Below, in pieces: positions 8,482 through 16,255 of a stretch of 64,000 nt of DNA. The notes below the pieces were generated by a model. It did no database searches. It was not told the DNA's origin and worked only from the letters and a program-made list of their open reading frames with translations. This DNA is from Streptomyces tanashiensis (GTDB lineage: Bacteria > Actinomycetota > Actinomycetes > Streptomycetales > Streptomycetaceae): positions 124,001-188,000 of the forward strand of contig NZ_BMRZ01000005.1 in NCBI RefSeq assembly GCF_014648895.1, given 5' to 3'. Position 1 is the first letter of the stretch. Each line of letters starts with the position of its first letter. The translations under genes were made by a program, and so were the position numbers.

Positions 8482-8841
8482 ATGTCGAAGCCTGACGAGC
8501 TGCTCGTAGACATTGCCGCCACGGTGGAGTCCGGGCGGAGCAATCAGATGTCCCTGACCGTGGTCGCGGGGGGTGTGGTGCTCACGGGGCGACTGGCCCC
8601 TGAGGCCCTGTGGAGACAGCGGGTGTCGGAGGTCCTGACGGATTCGTCCCGTCTGGCGGAGTTCTCCCGCGTCTTCAGTCCCGTCGCACGGAAGGACGAA
8701 CCCCCCACCCACCTCCACTTCCACCTCGCCCGGATCCTCCAGGGCACGGTGGGCATGCCGGAGACCGGCGGGATGTACCGCGTCGCGATCGCGGACGTCA
8801 GCGCCTGGACGGTCGGCGACTTCAGCTATTCCGACCACTGA
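8482..8841 (+). CDS. GvpU-like small protein
   Basis: A 119-residue soluble protein. The pattern MSLTVVAGGVVLTGRL near residue 25, then PPTHLHFHLARILQG, then a final beta-rich stretch (MYRVAIADVSAWTVGDF) resembles the gas-vesicle accessory family GvpU (ITLxVGGxxVSG, then IHLKxAR, then WRGRLxxVxGF). No other gas-vesicle gene lies in the window, so a gas-vesicle role cannot be claimed. The ATG at 8482 lies 69 nt from the divergent MerR-like gene. A strong terminator follows. Confidence 0.6.
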   Translation: MSKPDELLVDIAATVESGRSNQMSLTVVAGGVVLTGRLAPEALWRQRVSEVLTDSSRLAEFSRVFSPVARKDEPPTHLHFHLARILQGTVGMPETGGMYRVAIADVSAWTVGDFSYSDH

Positions 8842-8843
8842 GC

Positions 8844-8892
8844 GACGACGAGGGCCCGACCGGGGTGCACACCCGGTCGGGCCCTCGTCGTC
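8844..8892. terminator. Long bidirectional terminator hairpin
   Basis: A perfect 21-bp stem (8844-8864 pairing with 8872-8892) with a 7-nt loop, between the convergent GvpU-like gene and the SCO5918-like gene. The core GAGGGCCCGACCGG is shared with the terminator at 26363-26402 behind the second SCO5918-like copy, so the terminator was carried along with the duplicated cluster. Confidence 0.85.
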
Positions 8893-8932
8893 GGTGCCCG
8901 GTCACGCGATCACGTCACCGGGCGACCCGGTT

Positions 8933-9202
8933 TCAGACGCCCTCGGCGGGCTCGTCCCCGGGAAGGGTGGCGGCGGTGCCGCAGGTGAAGCCGAGGCGGG
9001 TCATCGCGCGGACGACCTCGCCGGAGCTGAAGTCCCGCCGGTCCTGGCGGGTGACGACCTCACCCACCTGCTTCGCGGGGTACCGGCGGCGGCCGATGGT
9101 CACGAAGTCGCCGGTGCCCGGCTCGGGCTTGACGCCCTTCATCGAATCCAGCACGCCGCTCTTCGTCAGGTCGAAGGGGAAACGGGCGATGACACAGCGC
9201 AT
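8933..9202 (-). CDS. SCO5918-like small protein, copy 1
   Basis: An 89-residue protein starting MRCVIARFPFDLTKSGVLDSMKG, with a positively charged middle (IGRRRYPAKQVGEVVTRQDRRDF) and the conserved SGEVVRAMTRLGFTC. It resembles the Streptomyces family named after SCO5918; the function is unknown. A paralogue lies at 26443-26754. It is found directly downstream of a DEAD-box helicase gene in both copies, which suggests a role in RNA handling at low temperature (inference). The C-terminus differs from that of copy 2. Confidence 0.8.
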   Translation of the reverse strand: MRCVIARFPFDLTKSGVLDSMKGVKPEPGTGDFVTIGRRRYPAKQVGEVVTRQDRRDFSSGEVVRAMTRLGFTCGTAATLPGDEPAEGV

Positions 9203-9248
9203 GATGCCTCTCAGGGGGTAGGGGGAGGTCGGGGAGCCGGCGGACGCC

Positions 9249-10673
9249 TCAGGCGGTGCCGAGGGCGGGCCGGCGCGGTGCGGTGCGGCGCGTGGAGCGT
9301 GCGGGGCGGCTCCGCCGGGTGCGGCCGGGGCCGCCGTCCCGGCGGCTCTCGGCGACGGGCGCGGTGATGACGACGGGCACGCCCGACGGGGTCCGCGCGC
9401 CGGTGATGCGGTGCAGCTCGGGCTCGCCGGAGTGCACCTTCGTGACGTGCGGGCGGATGCCCGCGTCCGCCATGAGCCGGACCATGCCCCGCCGCTGGTT
9501 CGGGGTGACCAGGGTGACGACGCTGCCGGACTCGCCCGCGCGGGCGGTGCGGCCGCCGCGGTGCAGGTAGTCCTTGTGGTCCGCGGGCGGGTCGACGTTG
9601 ACCACGAGATCGAGGCGGTCGACGTGGATGCCGCGGGCGGCGACGTTGGTGGCGACGAGCACGTTGACGTGCCCGGTCTTGAACTGCGTCAGGGTCCTGG
9701 TCCGCTGCGGCTGCGACTTCCCGCCGTGCAGCGCGGCCGCCCGTACACCGCTGTGGAGGAGCTCCCGGGTCAGCCGGTCGACGTCGTGCTTGGTGTCGAG
9801 GAACATGATCACGCGTCCGTCCCGCGCCCCGATCCGCACCGTCGTGGCCTGCTTGTCGTCGCCGTGGACGTGCAGCACGTGGTGCTCCATCGTCGTGACG
9901 GCACCGGCGGACGGGTCGACCGAGTGCACGACGGGGTCGTTCAGATAGCGGCGTACGAGCAGGTCGACGTTGCGGTCCAGGGTCGCGGAGAACAGCATGC
10001 GCTGCCCCTCCGGGCGCACCTGGTCGAGCAGCGCGGTGACCTGCGGCATGAAGCCCATGTCGGCCATCTGGTCGGCCTCGTCGAGAACGGTGACCGCCAC
10101 CTTGTCCAGCCGGCAGGCGCCGCGCTCGATGAGGTCCCCCAGCCTGCCGGGGGTCGCGACGACGACCTCGGCGCCGGCGCGGAGCGCGCCCGTCTGGCGG
10201 CCGATCGACATGCCGCCGACGACCGTGGCCAGCCGGAGCCCGAGGGCGCGGGCGTACGGAGCGAGGGCGTCGGTCACCTGCTGGGCCAGCTCGCGGGTGG
10301 GGACGAGGACCAGGGCGAGCGGCTGCCGGGGCTCGGCGCGCTTCCCGGCGGTCCGGGCGAGCAGCGCGAGGCCGAAGGCCAGCGTCTTGCCGGAGCCGGT
10401 CCGGCCGCGCCCGAGGGCGTCCCGTCCCGCGAGGGTGTTCGGCAGGGTCGCGCCCTGGATCGGGAAGGGGACGGTCACGCCCTCGGCGGTGAGGGCGGCC
10501 AGCAGGGGACCGGGCAGATCGAGATCGGCGAAGGCCTCGACGGGCGGCAGCGCCGGGGTGATCGTCCGGGGCGGCGCGAACTCGGCCGGCGCGGCGACGG
10601 GACCCCGGCCGCGGGAGCCGCTGCCGGCGCCGGAGCGGCGGTGGGTGCGGCTGTGCGTGCGTGTGCGGTTCAT
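9249..10673 (-). CDS. DEAD-box ATP-dependent RNA helicase, copy 1
   Basis: A 474-residue helicase. After a basic Arg/Gly-rich N-terminus (residues 1-40) come the Q-motif region, Walker A (GRGRTGSGKTLAFG), PTRELAQQ, TPGRLGDL, DEAD (VTVLDEADQM), SAT (MLFSATLDRN), then the second RecA lobe with FLDTKHDVDRL, VATNVAARGIHVDRLD and HRGGRTARAGESG. The C-terminal tail is basic. It unwinds short RNA duplexes, likely in ribosome assembly or cold adaptation. The start at 10673 is preferred because AGGAAGG lies 6 nt before it. The cspA gene at 10867 is upstream on the same strand; a paralogue is at 27258. Confidence 0.95.
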   Translation of the reverse strand: MNRTRTHSRTHRRSGAGSGSRGRGPVAAPAEFAPPRTITPALPPVEAFADLDLPGPLLAALTAEGVTVPFPIQGATLPNTLAGRDALGRGRTGSGKTLAFGLALLARTAGKRAEPRQPLALVLVPTRELAQQVTDALAPYARALGLRLATVVGGMSIGRQTGALRAGAEVVVATPGRLGDLIERGACRLDKVAVTVLDEADQMADMGFMPQVTALLDQVRPEGQRMLFSATLDRNVDLLVRRYLNDPVVHSVDPSAGAVTTMEHHVLHVHGDDKQATTVRIGARDGRVIMFLDTKHDVDRLTRELLHSGVRAAALHGGKSQPQRTRTLTQFKTGHVNVLVATNVAARGIHVDRLDLVVNVDPPADHKDYLHRGGRTARAGESGSVVTLVTPNQRRGMVRLMADAGIRPHVTKVHSGEPELHRITGARTPSGVPVVITAPVAESRRDGGPGRTRRSRPARSTRRTAPRRPALGTA

Positions 10674-10720
10674 GGAGAACCTTCCTCGATGCGGCACGTA
10701 TCAAGGAATTCCCGCAGCAG
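10674..10720 (-). promoter_or_regulatory. Conserved leader of helicase copy 1
   Basis: The 40-45 nt ahead of this helicase start are nearly the same as those ahead of the helicase at 28769 (shared CGTATC, AGGAATTCC and CCTTCCT blocks), although the surrounding intergenic DNA has diverged. Conservation of a leader between paralogues suggests a shared promoter or a 5'-UTR control element, for example a cold-responsive one. Confidence 0.5.
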
Positions 10721-10810
10721 ACGTGCAGCACGGATAATTGCGAGACAAGCCGGACCGGAAGTATGGGTGCGCCCCGGGCAGATTTTCGGGCGGGGCCGCC
10801 GGGATATGCA

Positions 10811-10852
10811 ACGAGCTGGGGCCCGCACCCCAAGGTGCGGGCCCCAGCTCGT
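10811..10852 (-). terminator. Terminator of cspA copy 1
   Basis: A perfect 19-bp stem (10811-10829 with 10834-10852, 4-nt loop) just downstream of the cold-shock gene. The core AGCTGGGGCCCGCA also forms the terminator of the second copy at 28967-29004. Confidence 0.85.
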
Positions 10853-10866
10853 ACTGCGCGTCAGCG

Positions 10867-11070
10867 TCAGGCGGAGACGATGTTCTCGGCCGTCGGGCCC
10901 TTCTGGCCCTGCGCGATGTCGAAGGTCACCTTCTGGCCTTCCTGGAGCTCACGGAAGCCCTGCGAGGCGATGTTCGAGTAGTGGGCGAACACGTCCGGGC
11001 CGCCGCCGTCCTGCGCGATGAAGCCGAAGCCCTTTTCCGCGTTGAACCACTTCACGGTGCCAGATGCCAT
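10867..11070 (-). CDS. Cold-shock protein, CspA family, copy 1
   Basis: A 67-residue single cold-shock domain, the full usual length. It has both RNA-binding motifs: RNP1 (KGFGFI) and RNP2 (VFAHY). CspA-type proteins bind single-stranded RNA/DNA and act as RNA chaperones. The sequence is almost identical to copy 2 at 29023 (differences include MASG/MAAG, IAQD/IEQD and the last residues). The start at 11070 is set by the domain boundary. It has its own terminator before the helicase gene downstream. Confidence 0.97.
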   Translation of the reverse strand: MASGTVKWFNAEKGFGFIAQDGGGPDVFAHYSNIASQGFRELQEGQKVTFDIAQGQKGPTAENIVSA

Positions 11071-11194
11071 GTCATTTCTCCTTCGGGGCAGTGCTCGGAA
11101 TCCACACCGTGCGGATTCCGTGTCGCCGCGATGATCGCCCCGACCGGAAAAAGACCGGCCAGCCGGAAGGACCGGCAATGCTCATGCTTTGGGA

Positions 11195-11227
11195 ACCACA
11201 ACTGCAACTGCTATCGACAGTAGCACG
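11195..11227 (-). promoter_or_regulatory. Conserved upstream element of cspA copy 1
   Basis: Written on the + strand, the blocks AACTGCAACTG and TCGACAGTAGCACG occur here and again at 29373-29405 at a similar distance upstream of the second cspA, in otherwise diverged DNA. They are likely the core promoter or start of the long cold-shock 5' leader (about 125-155 nt). The region 11228-11348 shows nothing else I can name. Confidence 0.55.
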
Positions 11228-11348
11228 GGGGATACGGCCCGATGGGGTGACTTATTTCGCCCGGCGGCTGCGGGGGAGAAATTCTCACGGGGCTTCGTGC
11301 TGAATTCTCAGTTCGCCGTATCAGATTTCCTCGGCCGGGCCGCGCCGT

Positions 11349-12176
11349 TCACCGCTTGACCCCGGACACCACCAGGAACGGCGGATGGCCCGCCTCCGCC
11401 GGATCGCTCCCGAGCAGCGCCGACTGGTGGGTGAGGACGGGCTCGTGGACGTCCAGGTCGGTGAAGCCGGCCTTGCCGAGCACATCGAGGTACGTCTGGC
11501 AGGGCCAGTGGTGGTCGACCAGCTCCAGCGGAGCGCCGCCGGGCAGGTCGAGGCGCGACCGCCGCCGCTCGCCCTTGGTGTAGACGCGTCCGGGCTCACC
11601 GCTGCGGAAGGTGGAGAACCGGATGCCCGTGGTGCGGGGGTTGGCGTCCAGGACGGCGAACCGGCCGCCGGGGCGCAGCACCCGGTGCGTCTCGGCCGCG
11701 ATCTCGTGCAGGTCGGCGATCTCCGCGGTGGTGACGAAGACGAAGCAGGCCATGGCGGCGTCGACGGAACCGTCGGCGAGGAAGCCGAGACCGCCGTCCT
11801 CGGTCAGCCGGTGCTCGATCCGCGGGTGCGGACGCCGCTCACGGGCGATCTCCAGCATGCGGGGCGAGATGTCGACGGCGACCACGCGCGCACCGGAGGC
11901 CTCGACGACGCGGGTGGCGACCCTGCCCGGCCCGCAGCCGTAGTCCAGGACCGTACGGACGGCGGAGGAGCCGATGCCGAGGGCGTGGAAGACGGCCGGG
12001 TAGCCGAGGAGCCGCTCGGGGACGTCGTCGTAGGACTCGTAGGCGTCGGCGACGTCCGGCCGGCCGCCGCCGTTGATCGCCCCGGCGGTCGGATCGTTGA
12101 TCGCCCCGGTGGTCGAGTCGGTGGCCGCACCGGTGGTCGTGCCGTCGAGCGAGCCGGTGGTCGTGCGAGGGGTCAT
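11349..12176 (-). CDS. SAM-dependent methyltransferase, class I
   Basis: A 275-residue protein. After a low-complexity N-terminus of short TTGA/AIN-type repeats (residues 5-38) comes a Rossmann methyltransferase fold: motif I VLDYGCGPGRVATRV, then VVAVDISPRMLEIAR, DAAMACFVFV, and VLRPGGRFAVLDAN. It transfers a methyl group from S-adenosylmethionine; the acceptor is unknown. The N-terminal repeats correspond to imperfect DNA repeats around 12067-12165 and are unlikely to be part of the catalytic fold. It is divergent from the glutamate decarboxylase gene. Confidence 0.88.
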   Translation of the reverse strand: MTPRTTTGSLDGTTTGAATDSTTGAINDPTAGAINGGGRPDVADAYESYDDVPERLLGYPAVFHALGIGSSAVRTVLDYGCGPGRVATRVVEASGARVVAVDISPRMLEIARERRPHPRIEHRLTEDGGLGFLADGSVDAAMACFVFVTTAEIADLHEIAAETHRVLRPGGRFAVLDANPRTTGIRFSTFRSGEPGRVYTKGERRRSRLDLPGGAPLELVDHHWPCQTYLDVLGKAGFTDLDVHEPVLTHQSALLGSDPAEAGHPPFLVVSGVKR

Positions 12177-12363
12177 GAGGTGGGGGCCTTCCGGTAATGA
12201 TCCACTTCGTCCGGAACGTACTGGTCGGGGGAGCCGCGGGACAGGGCCTCGGCGGCCCCCTCACCCGGGTGGGTCAACGGTCGCGGCCGCTGCCGAGCGC
12301 CCCGCCCGGCCCCATGGGTTGATGAGAGGACTGTCGACAAGTCCGTTGATCGAAGGGGAAACT

Positions 12364-13758
12364 GTGGCGCTCCACGAGATGAAGGCCCCGAAGAGTGCTG
12401 ACGCGGCCACCGATGTGTTCGCCTCCGCCCTGAGCGAGCGCGTCCTGCCGAAGCACCGGATGCCGGAGGAGTCGTCCCTCCCCGCCGTCGTCTACGCGAT
12501 GCTCCACAACGAGCTGCTGCTCGACGGCAACGCCTCGCAGAACCTGGCGACGTTCTGCACGACGTGGACGGACGACGAGGTCCGCAAGCTGATGAACGAG
12601 TGCCTCGACAAGAACATGATCGACAAGGACGAGTACCCGCAGACCGCCGAGATCGAGTCGCGGTGCGTGAACATCCTGGCCGATCTGTGGAACGCCCCCG
12701 GGAGCGCGACCGGCGAGGGCGCGGCGCTCGGCTGCTCCACCACCGGCTCCAGCGAGGCCGCCATGCTCGGCGGCCTCGCCCTGAAGTGGCGCTGGCGGGA
12801 GAAGCGCCGTGCCGAGGGCAAGCCGACCGACCGGCCCAACCTCGTCTGCGGCCCCGTGCAGATCTGCTGGGACAAGTTCGCCCGCTACTTCGACGTGGAG
12901 CTGCGTCAGGTCCCGGTCGAGCCGGGTGCCACCGGCCTGCGCCCGCACCAGCTGAAGGACTACGTCGACGAGAACACCATCGGCGTCGTCGCGATCCTCG
13001 GCGTCACCTACACCTGCGACTACGAGCCGGTCGCCGAGCTCTCGGCCGAACTCGACCGGATCCAGCAGGAGTCGGGCCTCGACATCCCGATCCACGTCGA
13101 CGCGGCGAGCGGCGGCTTCATCGCGCCCTTCCTCCACCGGGACCTCGTCTGGGACTTCCGGCTGCCGAGGGTCTCCTCCATCAACGCCTCCGGCCACAAG
13201 TTCGGCCTCGCGCCCCTCGGCGTGGGCTGGGCCGTGTGGCGCACCGCCGACCTCCTGCCGGAGGAACTCGTCTTCCGGGTGAGCTACCTGGGCGGCGACA
13301 TGCCGACGTTCGCCCTGAACTTCTCCCGTCCCGGCGGCGAGATCATCGCCCAGTACTACAACTTCCTGCGCCTGGGGCGGGCCGGCTACCGGCGCGTCCA
13401 GGAGGCCTGCGCGCTGACCGCCCAGTACCTCGCCGAGAAGATCGCGGCGATGGGCCCGTTCACGCTGCTCTACGACGGGCAGGGCGCGCTGCCCGCCGTC
13501 TCGTACACCCTCACCGACCCCGAGGGCGCGGGCTTCAGCCTGTACGACCTCTCCGACCAGCTCCGGATGCGCGGCTGGCAGGTCCCCTCCTACCCGCTGC
13601 CCCCCGACCGGCAGGAGACCGTCATCCAGCGCGTCATGATCCGTCACGGCATCGGCCGCGACGAGGTCGACCTGCTGGCGCAGGACATGGGCCGCGCCCT
13701 GGAGCGCCTGACGCAGGGCGTACCGGCGGACGCCGACCGCTCCGGATTCCACCACTGA
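12364..13758 (+). CDS. gadB: Glutamate decarboxylase
   Basis: A 464-residue PLP enzyme, close to the usual 466, converting glutamate to GABA and CO2 with uptake of a proton. Signatures are LGCSTTGSSEAAMLGGLALKW, HVDAASGGFIAPF and INASGHKFGLAPLGVGW, with the PLP lysine at about residue 279. The protein ends in ..SGFHH; in Escherichia coli GadB a penultimate-region histidine closes the active site at neutral pH, so the terminal His pair may have the same role (inference). The GTG start at 12364 follows GAAGGGGA; an in-frame ATG lies at 12379. The GadC-like antiporter at 4568-6031 is a possible partner. Confidence 0.95.
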   Translation: MALHEMKAPKSADAATDVFASALSERVLPKHRMPEESSLPAVVYAMLHNELLLDGNASQNLATFCTTWTDDEVRKLMNECLDKNMIDKDEYPQTAEIESRCVNILADLWNAPGSATGEGAALGCSTTGSSEAAMLGGLALKWRWREKRRAEGKPTDRPNLVCGPVQICWDKFARYFDVELRQVPVEPGATGLRPHQLKDYVDENTIGVVAILGVTYTCDYEPVAELSAELDRIQQESGLDIPIHVDAASGGFIAPFLHRDLVWDFRLPRVSSINASGHKFGLAPLGVGWAVWRTADLLPEELVFRVSYLGGDMPTFALNFSRPGGEIIAQYYNFLRLGRAGYRRVQEACALTAQYLAEKIAAMGPFTLLYDGQGALPAVSYTLTDPEGAGFSLYDLSDQLRMRGWQVPSYPLPPDRQETVIQRVMIRHGIGRDEVDLLAQDMGRALERLTQGVPADADRSGFHH

Positions 13759-13828
13759 GACGGTCCCGGCGCACACCGATCAGGATTCGAGAAGCGCCGG
13801 ACCGGGAGGCACAACTAGCGTGAGGGCC

Positions 13829-14239
13829 ATGGACATCACCATTCACACCAGCGCCCTCCCGCACGACGACCCGGACGCCTCCCTGGCGTTCTACCGGGAC
13901 GCCCTCGGCTTCGAGGTCCGCAGTGACGTCGGCCAGGGCAGGATGCGGTGGATCACCGTCGGCCCCGCGGGGCAGCCGGAGACGTCCATCCTCCTGGCGC
14001 CGCCGGCCGTCGACCCCGGCATCACCGAGGACGAGCGCCGCACCATCGCCGAGATGATGGCCAAGGGCACCTACGGCTGGATCCTTCTGGCCACCCGGAA
14101 CCTCGACGCCACCTTCGAGAAGGTGCGGTCCGCCGACGCGGAGGTCGTGCAGGAGCCGACGGAGCAGCCGTACGGCATCCGCGACTGCGCGTTCCGCGAC
14201 CCCGCGGGCAACCTGATCCGCATCCAGGAACTCCGCTGA
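13829..14239 (+). CDS. VOC-family (glyoxalase-like) protein
   Basis: A 136-residue vicinal-oxygen-chelate protein: MDITIHTSALPHDDPDASLAFYRDALGFEVR at the start and IRDCAFRDPAGNLIRIQEL at the end, with the two beta-alpha-beta-beta-beta modules expected. Family members are metal-dependent glyoxalases, dioxygenases or antibiotic-binding proteins; nothing points to one. An in-frame GTG at 13820 has the better Shine-Dalgarno (GGGAGG 10 nt upstream), but family members usually begin at the ATG used here. A truncated AraC gene follows 17 nt later. Confidence 0.88.
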   Translation: MDITIHTSALPHDDPDASLAFYRDALGFEVRSDVGQGRMRWITVGPAGQPETSILLAPPAVDPGITEDERRTIAEMMAKGTYGWILLATRNLDATFEKVRSADAEVVQEPTEQPYGIRDCAFRDPAGNLIRIQELR

Positions 14240-14256
14240 GGGTCAGGGGGGCTCCC

Positions 14257-14520
14257 ATGTGCCACCCCGCGTGGGCGCGCGCCCGGACGACCGCGCTGCG
14301 CCTGGAGGAGTTCGCCCGCCTGCGGCGCGTCCGCGACCGGATCGACCGGGAGTACGACCGGCCGCTGGACGTCCTGGAACTGGCCCGCGGCGCGGGCATG
14401 GCGGCCGGGCAGCTGAGCCGCCGCTTCCGGACCGCGTACGGAGACTCGCCGTACGACTACCTGCTGACCCGCCGCGCGGAACGCGCGAGAACGCTGCTGC
14501 TGCGCGGCACCGCGTCCTGA
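14257..14520 (+). pseudogene. Truncated AraC-family regulator
   Basis: 87 codons beginning MCHPAWARARTTALRLEEFARLRRVRDRIDREY and containing the first AraC helix-turn-helix (LDVLELARGAGMAAGQLSRRF, DSPYDYLLTRRAERARTLL). It then stops at TAS. Full-length relatives continue with the second helix-turn-helix (VTEVCFAVGCSS..) for about 50 more residues, which is missing. The pair VOC protein plus this AraC type is a known neighbourhood in Streptomyces. I take it as a 3'-truncated regulator, though a short functional form cannot be excluded. Confidence 0.7.
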
Positions 14521-14548
14521 CACCGACCGACCACGAGGGGAACCCGCC

Positions 14549-14986
14549 ATGAGCGCGAGCGACAAGTCCTACGACGGCTTCACGGCCGAGGAGCGGGACG
14601 CGATGAAGGAGCACGCCAAGGAGCTGAAGGCGACGAAGCGGCGCGGGGCGAAGGCGGACACCGAGCCCGACGTGCTCGCGAAGATCGCCGAGATGGGTGA
14701 CGCGGACCGGGCCCTCGCCGAGCGCTTCCACGCCCTCGTCAAGGAGAACGCCCCGGGACTCACCGCGAAGCTCTGGTACGGCATGCCGGCCTACGCCAGG
14801 GACGGCAAGGTCGTCTGCTTCTTCCAGAGCGCCGAGAAGTTCAAGGCCCGGTACGCCACCGTCGGCTTCAGCGACCAGGCCGCCCTCGACGAGGGCCCCC
14901 TGTGGCCCACCTCGTACGCCCTGACGGACCTGGACCCGGCGACGGAGAAGAGCCTGGCGGCCCTCGTCGCCCGGGCGGCCGGCTGA
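14549..14986 (+). CDS. DUF1801-family protein
   Basis: A 145-residue protein. The lysine-rich N-terminus (FTAEERDAMKEHAKELKATKRRGAKAD) precedes a DUF1801/YdhG-like core with LTAKLWYGMPAYARDGKVVCFF and FKARYATVGFSDQA. This fold is shared with the iron-chaperone YdhG group, but the role in actinobacteria is unknown. The start ATG is preceded by GAGGGGAA. It lies directly after the truncated AraC gene. Confidence 0.85.
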   Translation: MSASDKSYDGFTAEERDAMKEHAKELKATKRRGAKADTEPDVLAKIAEMGDADRALAERFHALVKENAPGLTAKLWYGMPAYARDGKVVCFFQSAEKFKARYATVGFSDQAALDEGPLWPTSYALTDLDPATEKSLAALVARAAG

Positions 14987-15016
14987 GGCCCTTCCGGCGG
15001 TAGGCGGGTGAGGGGC

Positions 15017-16108
15017 CTACGAGGTTTCGGTGAGGGCGGGATAGTCGGTGTACCCCTCCTCGCCGCCCACGTACATCAGCCCCTTGTCCCGCAGCGGGTT
15101 GAGCGGCGCGCCCCGGCGCAGCCGTTCGACCAGGTCGGGGTTGGCGAGGAACGCCCGGCCGAGCGAGACGAGGTCCGCTCCGGCGGCCAGGAGCCGCTCG
15201 CCCTCCCGCAGGCCGCCGTCGGCGGGGAGCGGACCGGGCCACGGCAGCATGGGATTGGCGATCAGAGTGCCCTCCCAGTGCTTGCGGATGTGCTGGAAGA
15301 GGGGCTGGTCGGGGTCGGCGAAGACGACGTGCAGATAGGCGAGGCCGCTGCCGGAGAGGGCGTCGACGAGCGCCGGGTAGACGGTCTCGGCGTCGTCCTC
15401 GTGCATGCCGTTGGCGGTGACTCCGGGGGCGATCCGCAGGCCCACCCGCCCGGGTCCGACGGCCTCGGCGACGGCGCGCACGACCTCCACCACGAACCGG
15501 ATGCGGCCGGCCGGGGAGCCGCCGTAGCCGTCGGTGCGGTGGTTGGTCCCGGAGGCCAGGAACTGGTGCAGCAGGTAGCCGTTCCCGCCGTGCACCTCCA
15601 CTCCGGCGAATCCGGCGTCGAGGGCCCGGCGCGCGGCGGCGGCGAAGTCGGCGACGGTGGTGCGGATGTCGTCGGCGCTCATCTCGACCGGAACCACGGC
15701 GGGTCGATGCCCGCGGGGCGTGAAGATCGTGTCCGGGAGCGGCACCGGCGAGGGCGCGAGGGGATGCAGGCCGCCGCTGTTGTCGGGGTGCCCGATCCGG
15801 CCGCCGTGCTGCAACTGGAGGAACATCCGGCCGCCCGCGGCGCCCACCGCCTCCGTGACGCGCCGCCATCCGGCGACGTGGGCGTCGTTGTGGAGGGCGG
15901 TGATGTTCGGGTACGTCTGCCCGACCGCGTTCGGCGTCGAGGCTTCGGCGACGATCAGGCCGGCCGAGGCGCGCTGCGCGTAGTACGTGGCCATGATCGG
16001 GGTCGGAACGCCGTCGTCGTCGGCGCGGTTGCGGGTCATCGGAGCCATCACGAGCCGGTTGGGCAGCTCGACTCCGCCGAGCCGGACGGGATCGAAGACG
16101 GTGGTCAT
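15017..16108 (-). CDS. Old Yellow Enzyme-type alkene reductase
   Basis: A 363-residue FMN-dependent NAD(P)H oxidoreductase (NemA/OYE family). It has the N-terminal VRLGGVELPNRLVMAPMTRNRAD, the substrate/FMN residues in FLQLQHGGRIGHP, AARRALDAGFAGVEVHGGNGYLLHQFL, the NHRTDGYGGS motif and the C-terminal ADLVSLGRAFLANPDLVERL. It reduces activated C=C bonds in enones, nitro-compounds and similar electrophiles. It is divergent from a LysR regulator with a perfect dyad between them, so it is probably induced by electrophilic or xenobiotic compounds (inference). Confidence 0.95.
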   Translation of the reverse strand: MTTVFDPVRLGGVELPNRLVMAPMTRNRADDDGVPTPIMATYYAQRASAGLIVAEASTPNAVGQTYPNITALHNDAHVAGWRRVTEAVGAAGGRMFLQLQHGGRIGHPDNSGGLHPLAPSPVPLPDTIFTPRGHRPAVVPVEMSADDIRTTVADFAAAARRALDAGFAGVEVHGGNGYLLHQFLASGTNHRTDGYGGSPAGRIRFVVEVVRAVAEAVGPGRVGLRIAPGVTANGMHEDDAETVYPALVDALSGSGLAYLHVVFADPDQPLFQHIRKHWEGTLIANPMLPWPGPLPADGGLREGERLLAAGADLVSLGRAFLANPDLVERLRRGAPLNPLRDKGLMYVGGEEGYTDYPALTETS

Positions 16109-16210
16109 GAGGAACGTCCCTTGCAGGTAGGAGAGTCGGTGTGAGCGGAAGAGGGGGTGGTTCCACCCTCGGGCGGACGCTCCGGACGAACAAGATCGAT
16201 CTCAGCTACG

Positions 16211-16233
16211 ATCGGTGACCCACACTCACCGAT
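16211..16233. promoter_or_regulatory. Perfect dyad between OYE and LysR genes
   Basis: ATCGGTGA, a 7-nt spacer, then TCACCGAT. It lies in the region between the divergent reductase and LysR genes, as expected for a LysR-type recognition site. It overlaps the alternative ATG at 16232, which favours the GTG at 16256 as the LysR start. Confidence 0.6.
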
Positions 16234-16255
16234 GAAGGCATGGGGGGCCGCCGCG

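Noticed and set aside
12067-12165. Imperfect repeats at the 5' end of the methyltransferase gene as a binding-site array
   Set aside because: They lie within the coding frame, vary in length and encode a low-complexity N-terminus; nothing else supports a regulatory role.
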